Of a DNA stretch of 64,000 bases, positions 9,783-17,589 are shown one piece after another. The position numbers and the translations under genes were made by a program. Position 1 is the first letter of the stretch. Each line of letters starts with the position of its first letter. The notes under the pieces were generated by a model that was not told the DNA's origin, searched no databases, and was given only the letters and a program-made list of their open reading frames with translations. Origin of the DNA: Neptunicella plasticusilytica (lineage in GTDB: Bacteria; Pseudomonadota; Gammaproteobacteria; Enterobacterales; Alteromonadaceae). Location: assembly GCF_047922965.1 (NCBI RefSeq), contig NZ_CP150481.1:3410001-3474000 (forward strand). Direction: 5' to 3'.

Positions 9783-9839
9783 GTAAAGCATGCTTGACTT
9801 TGAGATTTTTGAGTTTATATTTAGTCAAGCTTACTTTAC
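9783..9839 (+). promoter_or_regulatory. Promoter with long inverted repeat upstream of the membrane protein/XRE pair
   Basis: TTGACT (9794-9799) and TATATT (9816-9821) are 16 bases apart. Two arms flank the core: GTAAAG...GCTTGACT on the left and AGTCAAGC...CTTTAC on the right, in perfect inverted orientation with the same 3-base interruptions. This fits an operator for the XRE protein encoded two genes downstream (inferred autoregulation). Confidence 0.65.
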
Positions 9840-9862
9840 TTAAAGACAAAGGAAATATACTT

Positions 9863-10279
9863 ATGAACGCAATAAAAACAGATGAATGGCAGCACAAGAT
9901 CAAAGCTAATTCGGTTAAGCTGGCGTACTGGACCGCCGCCTGGGTGTTATCCATGGCGGTCGCGACGTTTGCCCCCAAGTATGTCTGGGCGGGCAACGAG
10001 ACGCTTACCATCGTCGCTATCGCAGTCAATGCTTTTTTCGGGATAGGTATGATTATCGCTAACAAGAATCACTTGCGCAGCCTGGATGAAATGCAACAGA
10101 AAATCCAACTGGAAGCAATGGGGATTTCGCTGGGAATGGCGGTTGTCGGAGGACTGGTTTATTCCAATCTGGATATCAACAATGTGATCAGCGGTGATGC
10201 AGAAATAGGCTTTCTGGTGATCGCAATAGGATTGACCTATCTGGCCAGTATCTTTATCGGCATGAGAAAATATCAATGA
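9863..10279 (+). CDS. Small multi-pass membrane protein paired with an XRE regulator
   Basis: 138 residues with four predicted membrane helices (around LAYWTAAWVLSMAVATFAP, LTIVAIAVNAFFGIGMIIA, GISLGMAVVGGLVYSN and IGFLVIAIGLTYLASIFIG). Between helices 2 and 3 is a cytoplasmic-looking loop NKNHLRSLDEMQQKIQLEA. The ATG at 9863 follows AAAGGAAA; an in-frame ATG lies at 9746 but has no ribosome site and a non-hydrophobic extension. Its stop overlaps the start of the XRE gene (ATGA), so the pair is translationally coupled. This arrangement is common, but the role of the membrane partner is unknown. Confidence 0.85.
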   Translation: MNAIKTDEWQHKIKANSVKLAYWTAAWVLSMAVATFAPKYVWAGNETLTIVAIAVNAFFGIGMIIANKNHLRSLDEMQQKIQLEAMGISLGMAVVGGLVYSNLDINNVISGDAEIGFLVIAIGLTYLASIFIGMRKYQ

Positions 10280-10473
10280 AAAACCGATTAAAGGTATTAC
10301 GCGCCGAGCGTGACTGGACCCAGGCTGATTTGGCCAACGCGCTGGAAGTATCGCGTCAAACAATCAATGCCATCGAAAAAGGCAAGTTTGATCCCAGTTT
10401 GCCTTTGGCCTTCAAAGCGTCACGCCTATTTAACATGGCGATAGAAGACATTTTTCAGGATGAACAGGCATAA
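10276..10473 (+). CDS. Small XRE-family (Cro/CI-type) transcriptional regulator
   Basis: 65 residues, a stand-alone helix-turn-helix: LKVLRAERDWTQADLANAL, then VSRQTINAIEKGKFDPSLPLAFKAS and a closing LFNMAIEDIF. This is the compact YozG-like form that lacks a ligand domain. It is coupled by a 4-base overlap to the upstream membrane protein and probably acts on the inverted repeat at 9783-9839. A strong terminator follows. Confidence 0.92.
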   Translation: MKNRLKVLRAERDWTQADLANALEVSRQTINAIEKGKFDPSLPLAFKASRLFNMAIEDIFQDEQA

Positions 10474-10478
10474 GTTCC

Positions 10479-10515
10479 AACCGGGTTTAATCAAGGCTAT
10501 TGATTAAACCCGGTT
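10479..10515. terminator. Bidirectional terminator between the XRE gene and pnuC
   Basis: AACCGGGTTTAATCA and TGATTAAACCCGGTT form a perfect 15-bp stem around a 7-base loop, followed by TTGTTT. It separates two convergent genes and overlaps the end of pnuC. Confidence 0.9.
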
Positions 10516-11141
10516 TGTTTAGTGTCGACATCAACTGACGCGGCGCCATGAAAATAACTTAGCCACCAACGCCACTGACCCACAGACGACATAACCAGAA
10601 AGCATAGATATAAAGCGGACGTTGGATACAATCCCTTTTGCCAGTAAATTGTAATCGCCACCACATCAACCACTATCCAGAACAACCAGTTAAATAACTT
10701 CCTGTGTGACAACAACCATTGCGCCACCAGACTGGCACAAGTGGTAAAAGCATCAGCATAGGGAAAACTGGCATCCGTTGCGTTTGCCATCACATTGCCC
10801 AACGCCGCGCTCGCAACCAGAGCGACCAGTACCCACAGCATATATTGTTTAAACGTGCCTCGATCTGGAGTGATATTGCCGTGATCGTCGGCTGATTTTG
10901 ACCAAACCCGCCACCCATAGATCTGAAATCCCATATAAAACAGGTGCAATAACATGTCCGAATACAGCTTGACCCCGAAAAAAATCCAGGCATATAAACT
11001 GACTTGCACAAAGCCAAAAGCGAAGCTCCAGATATTGCGCTGAATCAATAGATAAACACAGACAAAACCACACAAAGTGGCTATCCATTCAACGGGTGAC
11101 GCGCCTGCAAAGCCGTCGAACCATTGTTGCCAATCCATCAA
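10497..11141 (-). CDS. pnuC: PnuC-family vitamin transporter (nicotinamide riboside type likely)
   Basis: 214 residues, inner-membrane transporter of the PnuC family, which moves nicotinamide riboside or related vitamins down a gradient made by intracellular phosphorylation. Family marks: IQRNIWSFAFGFVQVSLYAW, a membrane segment with FYMGFQIYGWRVW, and the C-terminal WLFWIVVDVVAITIYW plus GLYPTSALYLCFLVMSSVGQW. About seven membrane helices. It overlaps the upstream methyltransferase gene by 4 bases. No NadR-type kinase is nearby. A second paralogue at 53677-54288 sits in a thiamine operon, so substrate assignment here rests on the family alone. Confidence 0.85.
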   Translation of the reverse strand: MMDWQQWFDGFAGASPVEWIATLCGFVCVYLLIQRNIWSFAFGFVQVSLYAWIFFGVKLYSDMLLHLFYMGFQIYGWRVWSKSADDHGNITPDRGTFKQYMLWVLVALVASAALGNVMANATDASFPYADAFTTCASLVAQWLLSHRKLFNWLFWIVVDVVAITIYWQKGLYPTSALYLCFLVMSSVGQWRWWLSYFHGAASVDVDTKQTGFNQ

Positions 11142-11731
11142 TGCGTCTGCTTTTGCCAGACTAACAGCATATTGTTAGCAGGGAGTTGATAGCGTTCAAT
11201 CAGGTTAATTTGGTCTGTCACAGCCTGTAAATCAGCAATATCCCAAAGCCCGCCACAGCCCTGTGATTGCAGATAGCGATCAAATTGACGGTTACTGTCG
11301 CTGGTGTAGTCGCCATCAAGATTAAACGGGCCATATTGGCAAAATAATCCCGATTCAGGCAGGTTTTCAGCGATCATTTGCAGCATCAGCCGTGCTTCAT
11401 CCGGTTGCATAATGTGGGTGGTGTTAGCGGTGAAAACCGCATCGGCTTGCGGGCAGGGCCAACTATCGACACCCAGGGTAAAGTTAAGCGGCGGATGCAA
11501 ATTATCAGCAGGAAAGGCTTCCAGCCACTGGTTAATTCCCGCATGATTCTCCGGCATATCGCTGGTATGCCAGTGTAAATGAGCTAAATGACGAGCAAAG
11601 AATACCGCATGTTGCCCGGTGCCTGAGCCAATTTCCAGCACTTGGCTAACATTGTCGAAATGCTGCTTAAGCTTGTCCAAAATTGGCTGCTTGTTATTTT
11701 CACAGGCCTGACTGAAAGGGCGGTTATTCAA
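11138..11731 (-). CDS. DUF938 SAM-dependent methyltransferase-like protein
   Basis: 197 residues, normal for DUF938. A class I SAM-binding motif VLEIGSGTGQHAVFFA is at about 31-46, followed by WHTSDMP (acidic end of strand 2) and ADAVFTANTTHIM (motif IV). The FCQYGPFNLDGDYTSDSN block with FDRYL is characteristic of the family. The substrate is unknown. The start at 11731 overlaps the upstream cupin gene by 8 bases, and the stop overlaps pnuC, so the genes form one operon. Confidence 0.9.
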   Translation of the reverse strand: MNNRPFSQACENNKQPILDKLKQHFDNVSQVLEIGSGTGQHAVFFARHLAHLHWHTSDMPENHAGINQWLEAFPADNLHPPLNFTLGVDSWPCPQADAVFTANTTHIMQPDEARLMLQMIAENLPESGLFCQYGPFNLDGDYTSDSNRQFDRYLQSQGCGGLWDIADLQAVTDQINLIERYQLPANNMLLVWQKQTH

Positions 11732-12218
11732 TATTAATGCGCTCCCCTGGGGTTAATTTTTTAAGCTGTAAAACAAACTGGTTAACGCCAATATCATTCT
11801 CTGCCGGAGACCAATGGGCAAAATCTTTGTCATCCATTGGCTGGTAAGGGCCTTGTTTGACCTCAAAAAATGTGGCGGGTTTGTCGCCAGCCACAACAGC
11901 ATGCCAAGTATTATAGGGGATTTCCAGCCCGCGTAACTCGCCATCGGCGCTTAACTGATGGCGCTGTTGTAGCTCACCCTGTTGATCGAAAATAAGAAAC
12001 GACAATTCACCACTGACCATAAAGAAAAATTCCCACTTGTCTTTATGACTATGGCGATGCGGGCGCACATAAGAATCTGGCTGCAAGGTGATAAACAGCC
12101 TTTGCACCGGTTCGTCCAGGTTGTCATGCACGTTATGATTACTGCGCAAGCGCGGACTATCCAGCGCCGCTTGGGCAAGCTGTGTAAACAGTTGTTTATC
12201 AAACAGTTTAATGGTCAT
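11724..12218 (-). CDS. WbuC-family cupin metalloprotein
   Basis: 164 residues from the ATG at 12218. It opens MTIKLFDKQLFTQL and carries cupin motif 1 (YVRPHRHSHKDKWEFFFMVSGEL) and motif 2 (LEIPYNTWHAVVAGD), with histidines suited to metal binding. WbuC proteins are often linked to polysaccharide synthesis, but nothing here confirms that. Its ATG overlaps the parE stop codon as ATGA, so translation is coupled to the toxin gene. The same frame is open upstream to 12437, but that stretch is antisense-like sequence over parE and is not a real extension. Confidence 0.85.
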   Translation of the reverse strand: MTIKLFDKQLFTQLAQAALDSPRLRSNHNVHDNLDEPVQRLFITLQPDSYVRPHRHSHKDKWEFFFMVSGELSFLIFDQQGELQQRHQLSADGELRGLEIPYNTWHAVVAGDKPATFFEVKQGPYQPMDDKDFAHWSPAENDIGVNQFVLQLKKLTPGERINIE

Positions 12219-12526
12219 TTGATATGTTTTTCCACTAACATACTTTGATGCAATACTCGCAGAACAACCAAGTGTCGGGGTGTTATTCGATACACAATAC
12301 GGTGTCGTCCAACAGGGTATAGATAAATACCCTGTAATATATCGTTTCTGGCAATACCGAGTTTCGGTTCTGAACATAACAACCATAATGCCTGTTGTAG
12401 CGCATTCAGGTAATTTTGTTGTTGAATTGATCCCCATTGTTGGAGAGTATGGTCAGCAATCTTTTGTAGATCCTGTCCGGCAGGTACTGATAACCGAAGC
12501 GCTCTAAAGCTTGGCAAAAAAGGCAT
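12215..12526 (-). CDS. parE: ParE/RelE-family toxin of a type II toxin-antitoxin pair
   Basis: 103 residues. After a short leader comes the family pattern: LSVPAGQDLQKIADHTLQQWG, then YLNALQQALWLLCSEPKLG, and the C-terminal strands IYLYPVGRHRIVYRITPRHLVVLRVLHQSM. ParE toxins of this fold target gyrase or, in RelE relatives, ribosome-bound mRNA. It starts inside the end of the parD gene (23-base overlap) and its stop overlaps the cupin start, so the toxin sits inside a metabolic operon. Confidence 0.88.
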   Translation of the reverse strand: MPFLPSFRALRLSVPAGQDLQKIADHTLQQWGSIQQQNYLNALQQALWLLCSEPKLGIARNDILQGIYLYPVGRHRIVYRITPRHLVVLRVLHQSMLVEKHIK

Positions 12527-12752
12527 TCAGTTCTGTTGCTGAGTTCAACTCAACAAAATCACCATTGGCAATAGCGTTATCCCCCACAGCACAAGCACCA
12601 CGTAAATTCTCCATACTCAAGGCATAATGCGCTTCCTGACGTTTTAATAAACGTAACGCTTCACGCACCACTTCACTAGCATTATTGTAATCACCAGAAG
12701 CAGTTCTCTCTCGTATAAATTGCTCCAGCTCGGGGGTAATATTCAAATTCAT
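12504..12752 (-). CDS. parD: ParD-family antitoxin
   Basis: 82 residues from the ATG at 12752, with GGAG 9 bases upstream. The classic opening is MNLNITPELEQFIRERTASG followed by DYNNASEVVREALRLL, a ribbon-helix-helix DNA-binding domain, then a C-terminal toxin-binding tail. An ATG at 12779 is in frame, but it lies almost on the predicted transcript start and has no ribosome site. It should neutralise the ParE toxin encoded by the overlapping gene and repress the shared promoter. Confidence 0.88.
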   Translation of the reverse strand: MNLNITPELEQFIRERTASGDYNNASEVVREALRLLKRQEAHYALSMENLRGACAVGDNAIANGDFVELNSATELNAFFAKL

Positions 12753-12790
12753 CTCAGGCAACTCCACTATCGCCACCATATTTTGACTAA

Positions 12791-12835
12791 ATTATTAGAT
12801 AGTCCTCCGTTTATGTCAAAGATTGACATAAACGG
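12791..12835 (-). promoter_or_regulatory. parDE promoter overlapping a perfect 13-bp palindrome downstream of metH
   Basis: CCGTTTATGTCAA and TTGACATAAACGG (12807-12819 and 12823-12835) pair around a 3-base loop. On the minus strand one arm supplies TTGACA, with AATAAT 17 bases downstream (12791-12796), a good sigma-70 promoter for parDE. The palindrome could serve as ParD operator. Lying just after the metH stop (12841), it could also act as an RNA hairpin for metH transcripts. Confidence 0.65.
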
Positions 12836-12840
12836 TTTGT

Positions 12841-15465
12841 TTACATAGTCAGATTAGGTGCTAACCAGCGTTCTGCTGTTTCCAGGTCCCAACCCTTACG
12901 TTGAGCATAATCTTCCAGTTGGTCTTGCTGAATTTGCGCCACCGCAAAATAACGGCAATCCGGATGCGCAAAATACCAGCCAGAGACCGCCGCTCCCGGC
13001 CACATGGCATAGCTGGATGTCAGCTTCATACCGGTATGTTTTTCGGCATCAAGCAAATCCCATATCGCCTGTTTCTCAGTATGCTCAGGACACGCCGCAT
13101 AACCGGGAGCCGGGCGAATACCCTGATATTTTTCGCGAATCAAATCTTCGTTGGCCAGTTGCTCATCAGGAGCATATGCCCAGATTTCCTTACGTACTTT
13201 AAGGTGCAAATATTCGGCAAAAGCTTCGGCCAGTCGATCAGCAATGGCCTTGACCATAATGGCATTATAATCATCCATCTGGGCTTTATAACGTTCAGCC
13301 AGTTCATCTTCACCAATGCCTGCCGTTACCGCAAAGGCACCAATATAATCCTGTACGCCGGAAGATTTTTCGGCCACAAAGTCGCTTAAACAATAATTGG
13401 CCCCTTTCGGTTTTTCGGTTTGCTGACGTAAGTGATGGCTAACCAACCTGATCACATTACGACTTTCATCTGTATAGACTTCTATATCGTCACCCACCGC
13501 ATTGGCCGGGAATAAGCCCATCACCCCTTTGGCTTTTAATTCACCGGATTCAATCACCTGATCCATCAGCGCGTTCGCATCAGCAAATAGCTTTTTCGCT
13601 TCCTCGCCCACCACTTCATCATCTAAAATGCGAGGATATTTTCCTGCCAGGGACCAGGTAAGGAAAAACGGTGTCCAGTCTATATAGTCGCGCAATGTAT
13701 CCAGGCTGACTTCAACAGGCTGTACGCCTAGCTGTTTAGGTGTGACGGGTTGATAGTCACTGAAATCGAGCGGGAATTTATTGGCGCGAGCCTGCATCAA
13801 GCCTACCGGTTTACTCCGTGGCTGTTTGCGCGCATGTTGTTCACGTACTTTATCGTATTCTTTACTTAGCTCTGCCGCGTAAGTGGCACGATTCTCGGCG
13901 GTAATTAAACGCTGACAAACCCCTACCGCTCTTGATGCATTGGGCACGTAAGCCACCGGATGCTGATAATTTTGTTCAATTTTCACCGCGGTATGCGCCT
14001 TGGACGTAGTGGCGCCGCCAATCAGCAGAGGCAAATCAAAATTCTGACGCTGCATTTCTTTGGCCACATGCACCATTTCGTCCAGCGACGGGGTAATCAA
14101 ACCGGACAAACCGATCATATCGACTTTTTCATCGCGGGCAGTTTGCAGAATTTTCTCGCAGGATACCATTACCCCTAAATCGATAATTTCGAAGTTATTA
14201 CACTGCAGCACCACACCGACAATATTTTTACCAATGTCATGCACATCACCCTTAACCGTGGCGAGCAAAATTTTACCGTTGCTACTGCCGGCATCTTTTT
14301 CCAGCTCAATAAAAGGCTCAAGGTAGGCGACTGCCCGTTTCATTACCCGGGCGGATTTAACCACCTGGGGTAAAAACATTTTTCCTTCGCCAAATAGATC
14401 CCCGACGACATTCATGCCATCCATCAATGGCCCTTCAATCACATGCAGTGGTTTGTCGGCTTGCAGTCGCGCGGCTTCGGTATCTTCTTCAATGAAATCG
14501 GTAATCCCTTTAACTAACGCATGTTCGAGACGCTTGTTTACCGGCCATTGGCGCCATTCCAGCGTCGCCTTGGCGACTTCTTTACCATCGCCTTTATATC
14601 TGGGTGCCATATCCAACAGACGGTCGGTAGCATCATCACGACGATTGAGAATGACATCTTCAACCGCTTCTTTCAGCTCTTCAGGGATATCGGTATACAC
14701 CGCCAATTGACCCGCATTCACAATCCCCATATCCATACCGGCTTTGATGGCATGATACAAAAACACAGAATGCATCGCCTCGCGCACCGGGTTATTGCCA
14801 CGAAACGAAAACGACACATTGGATAGTCCGCCAGATATATGGCAATGCGGCAGATTCTGCTTGATACGGCGGGTGGCATTGATAAAGTCCACCGCATAAT
14901 TGTTGTGCTCTTCAATCCCGGTGGCTACGGCAAAAATATTCGGATCAAAGATGATATCTTCTGGTGGGAACTGGATTTTTTCGGTCAGCAGTTTATAGCT
15001 GCGTTCGCAGATTTCATATTTGCGATCTTCGGTATCGGCCTGACCGGTTTCATCAAAGGCCATTACCACCGCCGCCGCACCATAACGCTTGACCAGTTTG
15101 GCATGATGCAGAAAAGCCTCTTCGCCTTCTTTTAAACTGATGGAATTAACAATCGCCTTGCCTTGTACGCATTTGAGCCCGGCTTCAATCACACTCCATT
15201 TAGAGCTGTCGAGCATAATGGGGACTCGAGAAATATCCGGTTCCGAAGCAATTAAATGCAAAAAGCGTTGCATTGCGGCTTCGGAGTCCAACATGGCCTC
15301 GTCCATGTTGATATCGATGATCTGTGCACCGTTTTCGACTTGCTGACGGGCGACGTCCAACGCGGTATCAAAGTCGCCTTCCATAATCAGGCGTTTAAAC
15401 ATGGCAGAGCCGGTTACATTAGTACGTTCACCGACATTAATAAAACTGGCTGTTTGCTGCATCAT
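12841..15465 (-). CDS. metH: Methionine synthase, C-terminal module (folate, B12 and reactivation domains) of a split MetH
   Basis: 874 residues carrying everything of cobalamin-dependent methionine synthase except the homocysteine-binding domain. Residues 1-260 are the methyl-tetrahydrofolate (pterin-binding) barrel (FINVGERTNVTGS; VPIMLDSSKW). The B12 cap is at 300-390, the B12-binding Rossmann domain at about 396-530 has DVHDIGKN with lower-ligand H409, and the reactivation domain is at 560-874 (ending in SAM-site phrase GIRPAPGYAACPEH). It starts 9 bases after the partner gene's stop, behind AGGAAG. E. coli MetH is one chain of about 1227 residues; together the two genes make 1222. Confidence 0.95.
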   Translation of the reverse strand: MMQQTASFINVGERTNVTGSAMFKRLIMEGDFDTALDVARQQVENGAQIIDINMDEAMLDSEAAMQRFLHLIASEPDISRVPIMLDSSKWSVIEAGLKCVQGKAIVNSISLKEGEEAFLHHAKLVKRYGAAAVVMAFDETGQADTEDRKYEICERSYKLLTEKIQFPPEDIIFDPNIFAVATGIEEHNNYAVDFINATRRIKQNLPHCHISGGLSNVSFSFRGNNPVREAMHSVFLYHAIKAGMDMGIVNAGQLAVYTDIPEELKEAVEDVILNRRDDATDRLLDMAPRYKGDGKEVAKATLEWRQWPVNKRLEHALVKGITDFIEEDTEAARLQADKPLHVIEGPLMDGMNVVGDLFGEGKMFLPQVVKSARVMKRAVAYLEPFIELEKDAGSSNGKILLATVKGDVHDIGKNIVGVVLQCNNFEIIDLGVMVSCEKILQTARDEKVDMIGLSGLITPSLDEMVHVAKEMQRQNFDLPLLIGGATTSKAHTAVKIEQNYQHPVAYVPNASRAVGVCQRLITAENRATYAAELSKEYDKVREQHARKQPRSKPVGLMQARANKFPLDFSDYQPVTPKQLGVQPVEVSLDTLRDYIDWTPFFLTWSLAGKYPRILDDEVVGEEAKKLFADANALMDQVIESGELKAKGVMGLFPANAVGDDIEVYTDESRNVIRLVSHHLRQQTEKPKGANYCLSDFVAEKSSGVQDYIGAFAVTAGIGEDELAERYKAQMDDYNAIMVKAIADRLAEAFAEYLHLKVRKEIWAYAPDEQLANEDLIREKYQGIRPAPGYAACPEHTEKQAIWDLLDAEKHTGMKLTSSYAMWPGAAVSGWYFAHPDCRYFAVAQIQQDQLEDYAQRKGWDLETAERWLAPNLTM

Positions 15466-15473
15466 TACACTTC

Positions 15474-16520
15474 CTACGCGACGAACGGTTCAAGGCCGGA
15501 TAAACGCATTCTGATTTCGCGCTCGGGAATTTGACGTGGAGCAACACCTGCAACAGCATCAGCTATAGCCTGAATATGCTCAGGTGAGGTACCACAACAA
15601 CCACCCACAATATTCAATAATCCGGATTCGGCCCATTCTTTAATATGCATCGCCATTTCATCACCTTCCATATCGTACTCACCAAATTCGTTGGGTAAGC
15701 CAGCGTTAGGATGCGCAGAAATGAAACACTCTGCTACGTCCGACAATTCCTGCACATATTGGCGTAACAGGTCCGGCCCCAATGCACAATTAAGACCAAA
15801 TGAAATGGGGTTGATATGACGTAATGAATAATAAAACGCTTCGGCGGTTTGTCCTGATAAAGTGCGTCCCGAGGCGTCAGTAATGGTGCCGGAAATCATT
15901 ACCGGCAATTGTGCGCCCAGCTGTTCAAACACCTGTTCAACCGCAAATGCCGCCGCCTTGGCGTTGAGCGTATCAAAAATGGTCTCAATCAGAATAATAT
16001 CCGAACCGCCTTCGATCAGGGCATGAGTGGATTCCATATAGGCTTCAACCAGCTGATCAAAGTAAATATTACGGTAGCCAGGGTCGTTTACATCCGGTGA
16101 AATCGAGGCGGTCTTGCTGGTTGGGCCCAATACTCCGGCGACAAAACGGGGTTTATCCGCCGTGCTGTACTGGTCTGCCGCCTTGCGCGCCAACTTGGCC
16201 GCTTCCAGATTAATCTCTTTAGACAAGGCTTGCATTTCATAGTCGGCCATCGAGATGGTCGTCGCGTTAAACGTATTAGTCTCGATAATGTCCGCACCCG
16301 CTTCCAGATACTGGCAGTGGATATCAAAAATAATCTCCGGCTGGGTAAGCACCAACAAGTCATTGTTACCTTTAATATCGGTATGCCAGTCCGCATAGCG
16401 TTCACCGCGATAATCGGCTTCTTCCAGCTTATGGCGCTGAATCATGGTGCCCATTGCCCCATCAAGGATCAGGATACGATCAGCCAGCGCTTGTTTAAGT
16501 AAATGTTCAGTTTGTTGCAA
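15474..16520 (-). CDS. metH: Methionine synthase, homocysteine-binding module of a split MetH
   Basis: 348 residues, the zinc-dependent homocysteine S-methyltransferase barrel. It opens MQQTEHLLKQALADRILILDG; the zinc cysteines are in FGLNC and GGCCGT (C308, C309). Alone it could use homocysteine only if a methyl donor module is supplied, which the next gene encodes. The start is TTG at 16520 with GAGG six bases upstream, and no nearby ATG fits the conserved N-terminus. It lies 23 bases after metA and is presumably co-transcribed under the MetJ operator. Confidence 0.93.
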   Translation of the reverse strand: MQQTEHLLKQALADRILILDGAMGTMIQRHKLEEADYRGERYADWHTDIKGNNDLLVLTQPEIIFDIHCQYLEAGADIIETNTFNATTISMADYEMQALSKEINLEAAKLARKAADQYSTADKPRFVAGVLGPTSKTASISPDVNDPGYRNIYFDQLVEAYMESTHALIEGGSDIILIETIFDTLNAKAAAFAVEQVFEQLGAQLPVMISGTITDASGRTLSGQTAEAFYYSLRHINPISFGLNCALGPDLLRQYVQELSDVAECFISAHPNAGLPNEFGEYDMEGDEMAMHIKEWAESGLLNIVGGCCGTSPEHIQAIADAVAGVAPRQIPEREIRMRLSGLEPFVA

Positions 16521-16543
16521 GATAAACCTCTGTGAAATCGGGA

Positions 16544-17461
16544 TTATTTAATATCAGACAAATCGTATGGTGTGGTCTGATAGACATAGTAGTTTAACCA
16601 GTTGGTATATAACAGTGTACCGTGCGAACGCCAGGTCACCATGGGTGGCTGTGCCGGATCGTCATTCAGATAATAGCTTTCGGGCAAGCTGGGGTTCAGC
16701 CCTTCACGCTGATCACGCTGATATTCCTGATCCAGTGTGTCCGGGTCGTATTCCGGATGGCCGGTAACAAACACCAGACGCTTGTCTTTTGAAGCCACAA
16801 TATGCGCACCGGTACGTTCAGAACTGGCCAAAATATTCAGCTCGGGAACTGACTGGTAATCCGCCATGCTGATCTCACCGTAACGGGAATGCGGCGCATA
16901 AAAAACCGGATCAAAACCGCGCATCAGTTCGTCATGTTCAAAATTAACCTGATGAGGAAACACACCGCAGAGCTTTTGTTCGTTCAGCTTACGGTTCAAC
17001 CCGAAATAGTGATACAGCGCCGCATGGGCCGCCCAACACAGAAACATAGTCGACTGCACGTGACGCCGGGCCCAGTCCATCACCACCTGCATTTTGTCCC
17101 AGTATTTCACATCCTGATAATCCAGTAGCGCCAGCGGTGCACCAGTCACAATCAGCCCGTCATACTTTTTGTTTACCACCTGCTCGAACTGATGATAAAA
17201 ATTATCCATATGGGCTTTAGGGGTATTTTTGGGTGCCTGATTATCGATACGGATCAGGTCAATATTGATTTGTAGCGGCGTATTGGATAACAGCCGCAAA
17301 ATCTGTACTTCTGTCTCGATTTTATTCGGCATCAGATTCAATATTCCCACTTCCAGCGGACGAATATCCTGATTAACCGCCCGCTCGTCATCCATCACAA
17401 AGATATTCTCTTCGCTTAGCACAGTTAGAGCAGGTAAATCACCGGGGATTCTGATTGGCAT
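16544..17461 (-). CDS. metA: Homoserine O-succinyltransferase (MetA)
   Basis: 305 residues, first committed enzyme of methionine synthesis, acylating L-homoserine. The catalytic cysteine is C142 in FLCWAAHAALYH. The His-Glu partners are H235 and E237 in VTGHPEYDP, the same numbering as in E. coli MetA. The start MPIRIPGDLPAL is standard, with AGGA upstream. MetA proteins of this group may use succinyl- or acetyl-CoA; the sequence alone does not decide. It heads the metA-metH-metH operon and is preceded by a tandem MetJ operator; the Tn7-like element ends about 130 bases upstream. Confidence 0.96.
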   Translation of the reverse strand: MPIRIPGDLPALTVLSEENIFVMDDERAVNQDIRPLEVGILNLMPNKIETEVQILRLLSNTPLQINIDLIRIDNQAPKNTPKAHMDNFYHQFEQVVNKKYDGLIVTGAPLALLDYQDVKYWDKMQVVMDWARRHVQSTMFLCWAAHAALYHYFGLNRKLNEQKLCGVFPHQVNFEHDELMRGFDPVFYAPHSRYGEISMADYQSVPELNILASSERTGAHIVASKDKRLVFVTGHPEYDPDTLDQEYQRDQREGLNPSLPESYYLNDDPAQPPMVTWRSHGTLLYTNWLNYYVYQTTPYDLSDIK

Positions 17462-17530
17462 AACGATTCCTGATGCAATTTAAACAAAACAAGGCCAGAC
17501 GCCTATCTTGCCAATTACCACAGAACAAAT

Positions 17531-17554
17531 CAACATCTTTACGTCTAGACGTCT
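17531..17554 (-). promoter_or_regulatory. Tandem MetJ operator (met boxes) of the metA operon
   Basis: Three contiguous 8-base boxes, CAACATCT, TTACGTCT and AGACGTCT, compared with the MetJ consensus AGACGTCT; the last is perfect. They overlap a plausible minus-strand promoter (TTTTCA and TAAAGA). MetJ with S-adenosylmethionine would repress metA and the split metH. Confidence 0.88.
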
Positions 17555-17589
17555 AAATGAAAAAAATATGAAGACACGATACTATGATC

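Noticed and set aside
12219..12437. Upstream extension of the WbuC-like cupin frame
   Set aside because: It lies over parE, has no ribosome site, and the family N-terminus fits the ATG at 12218.
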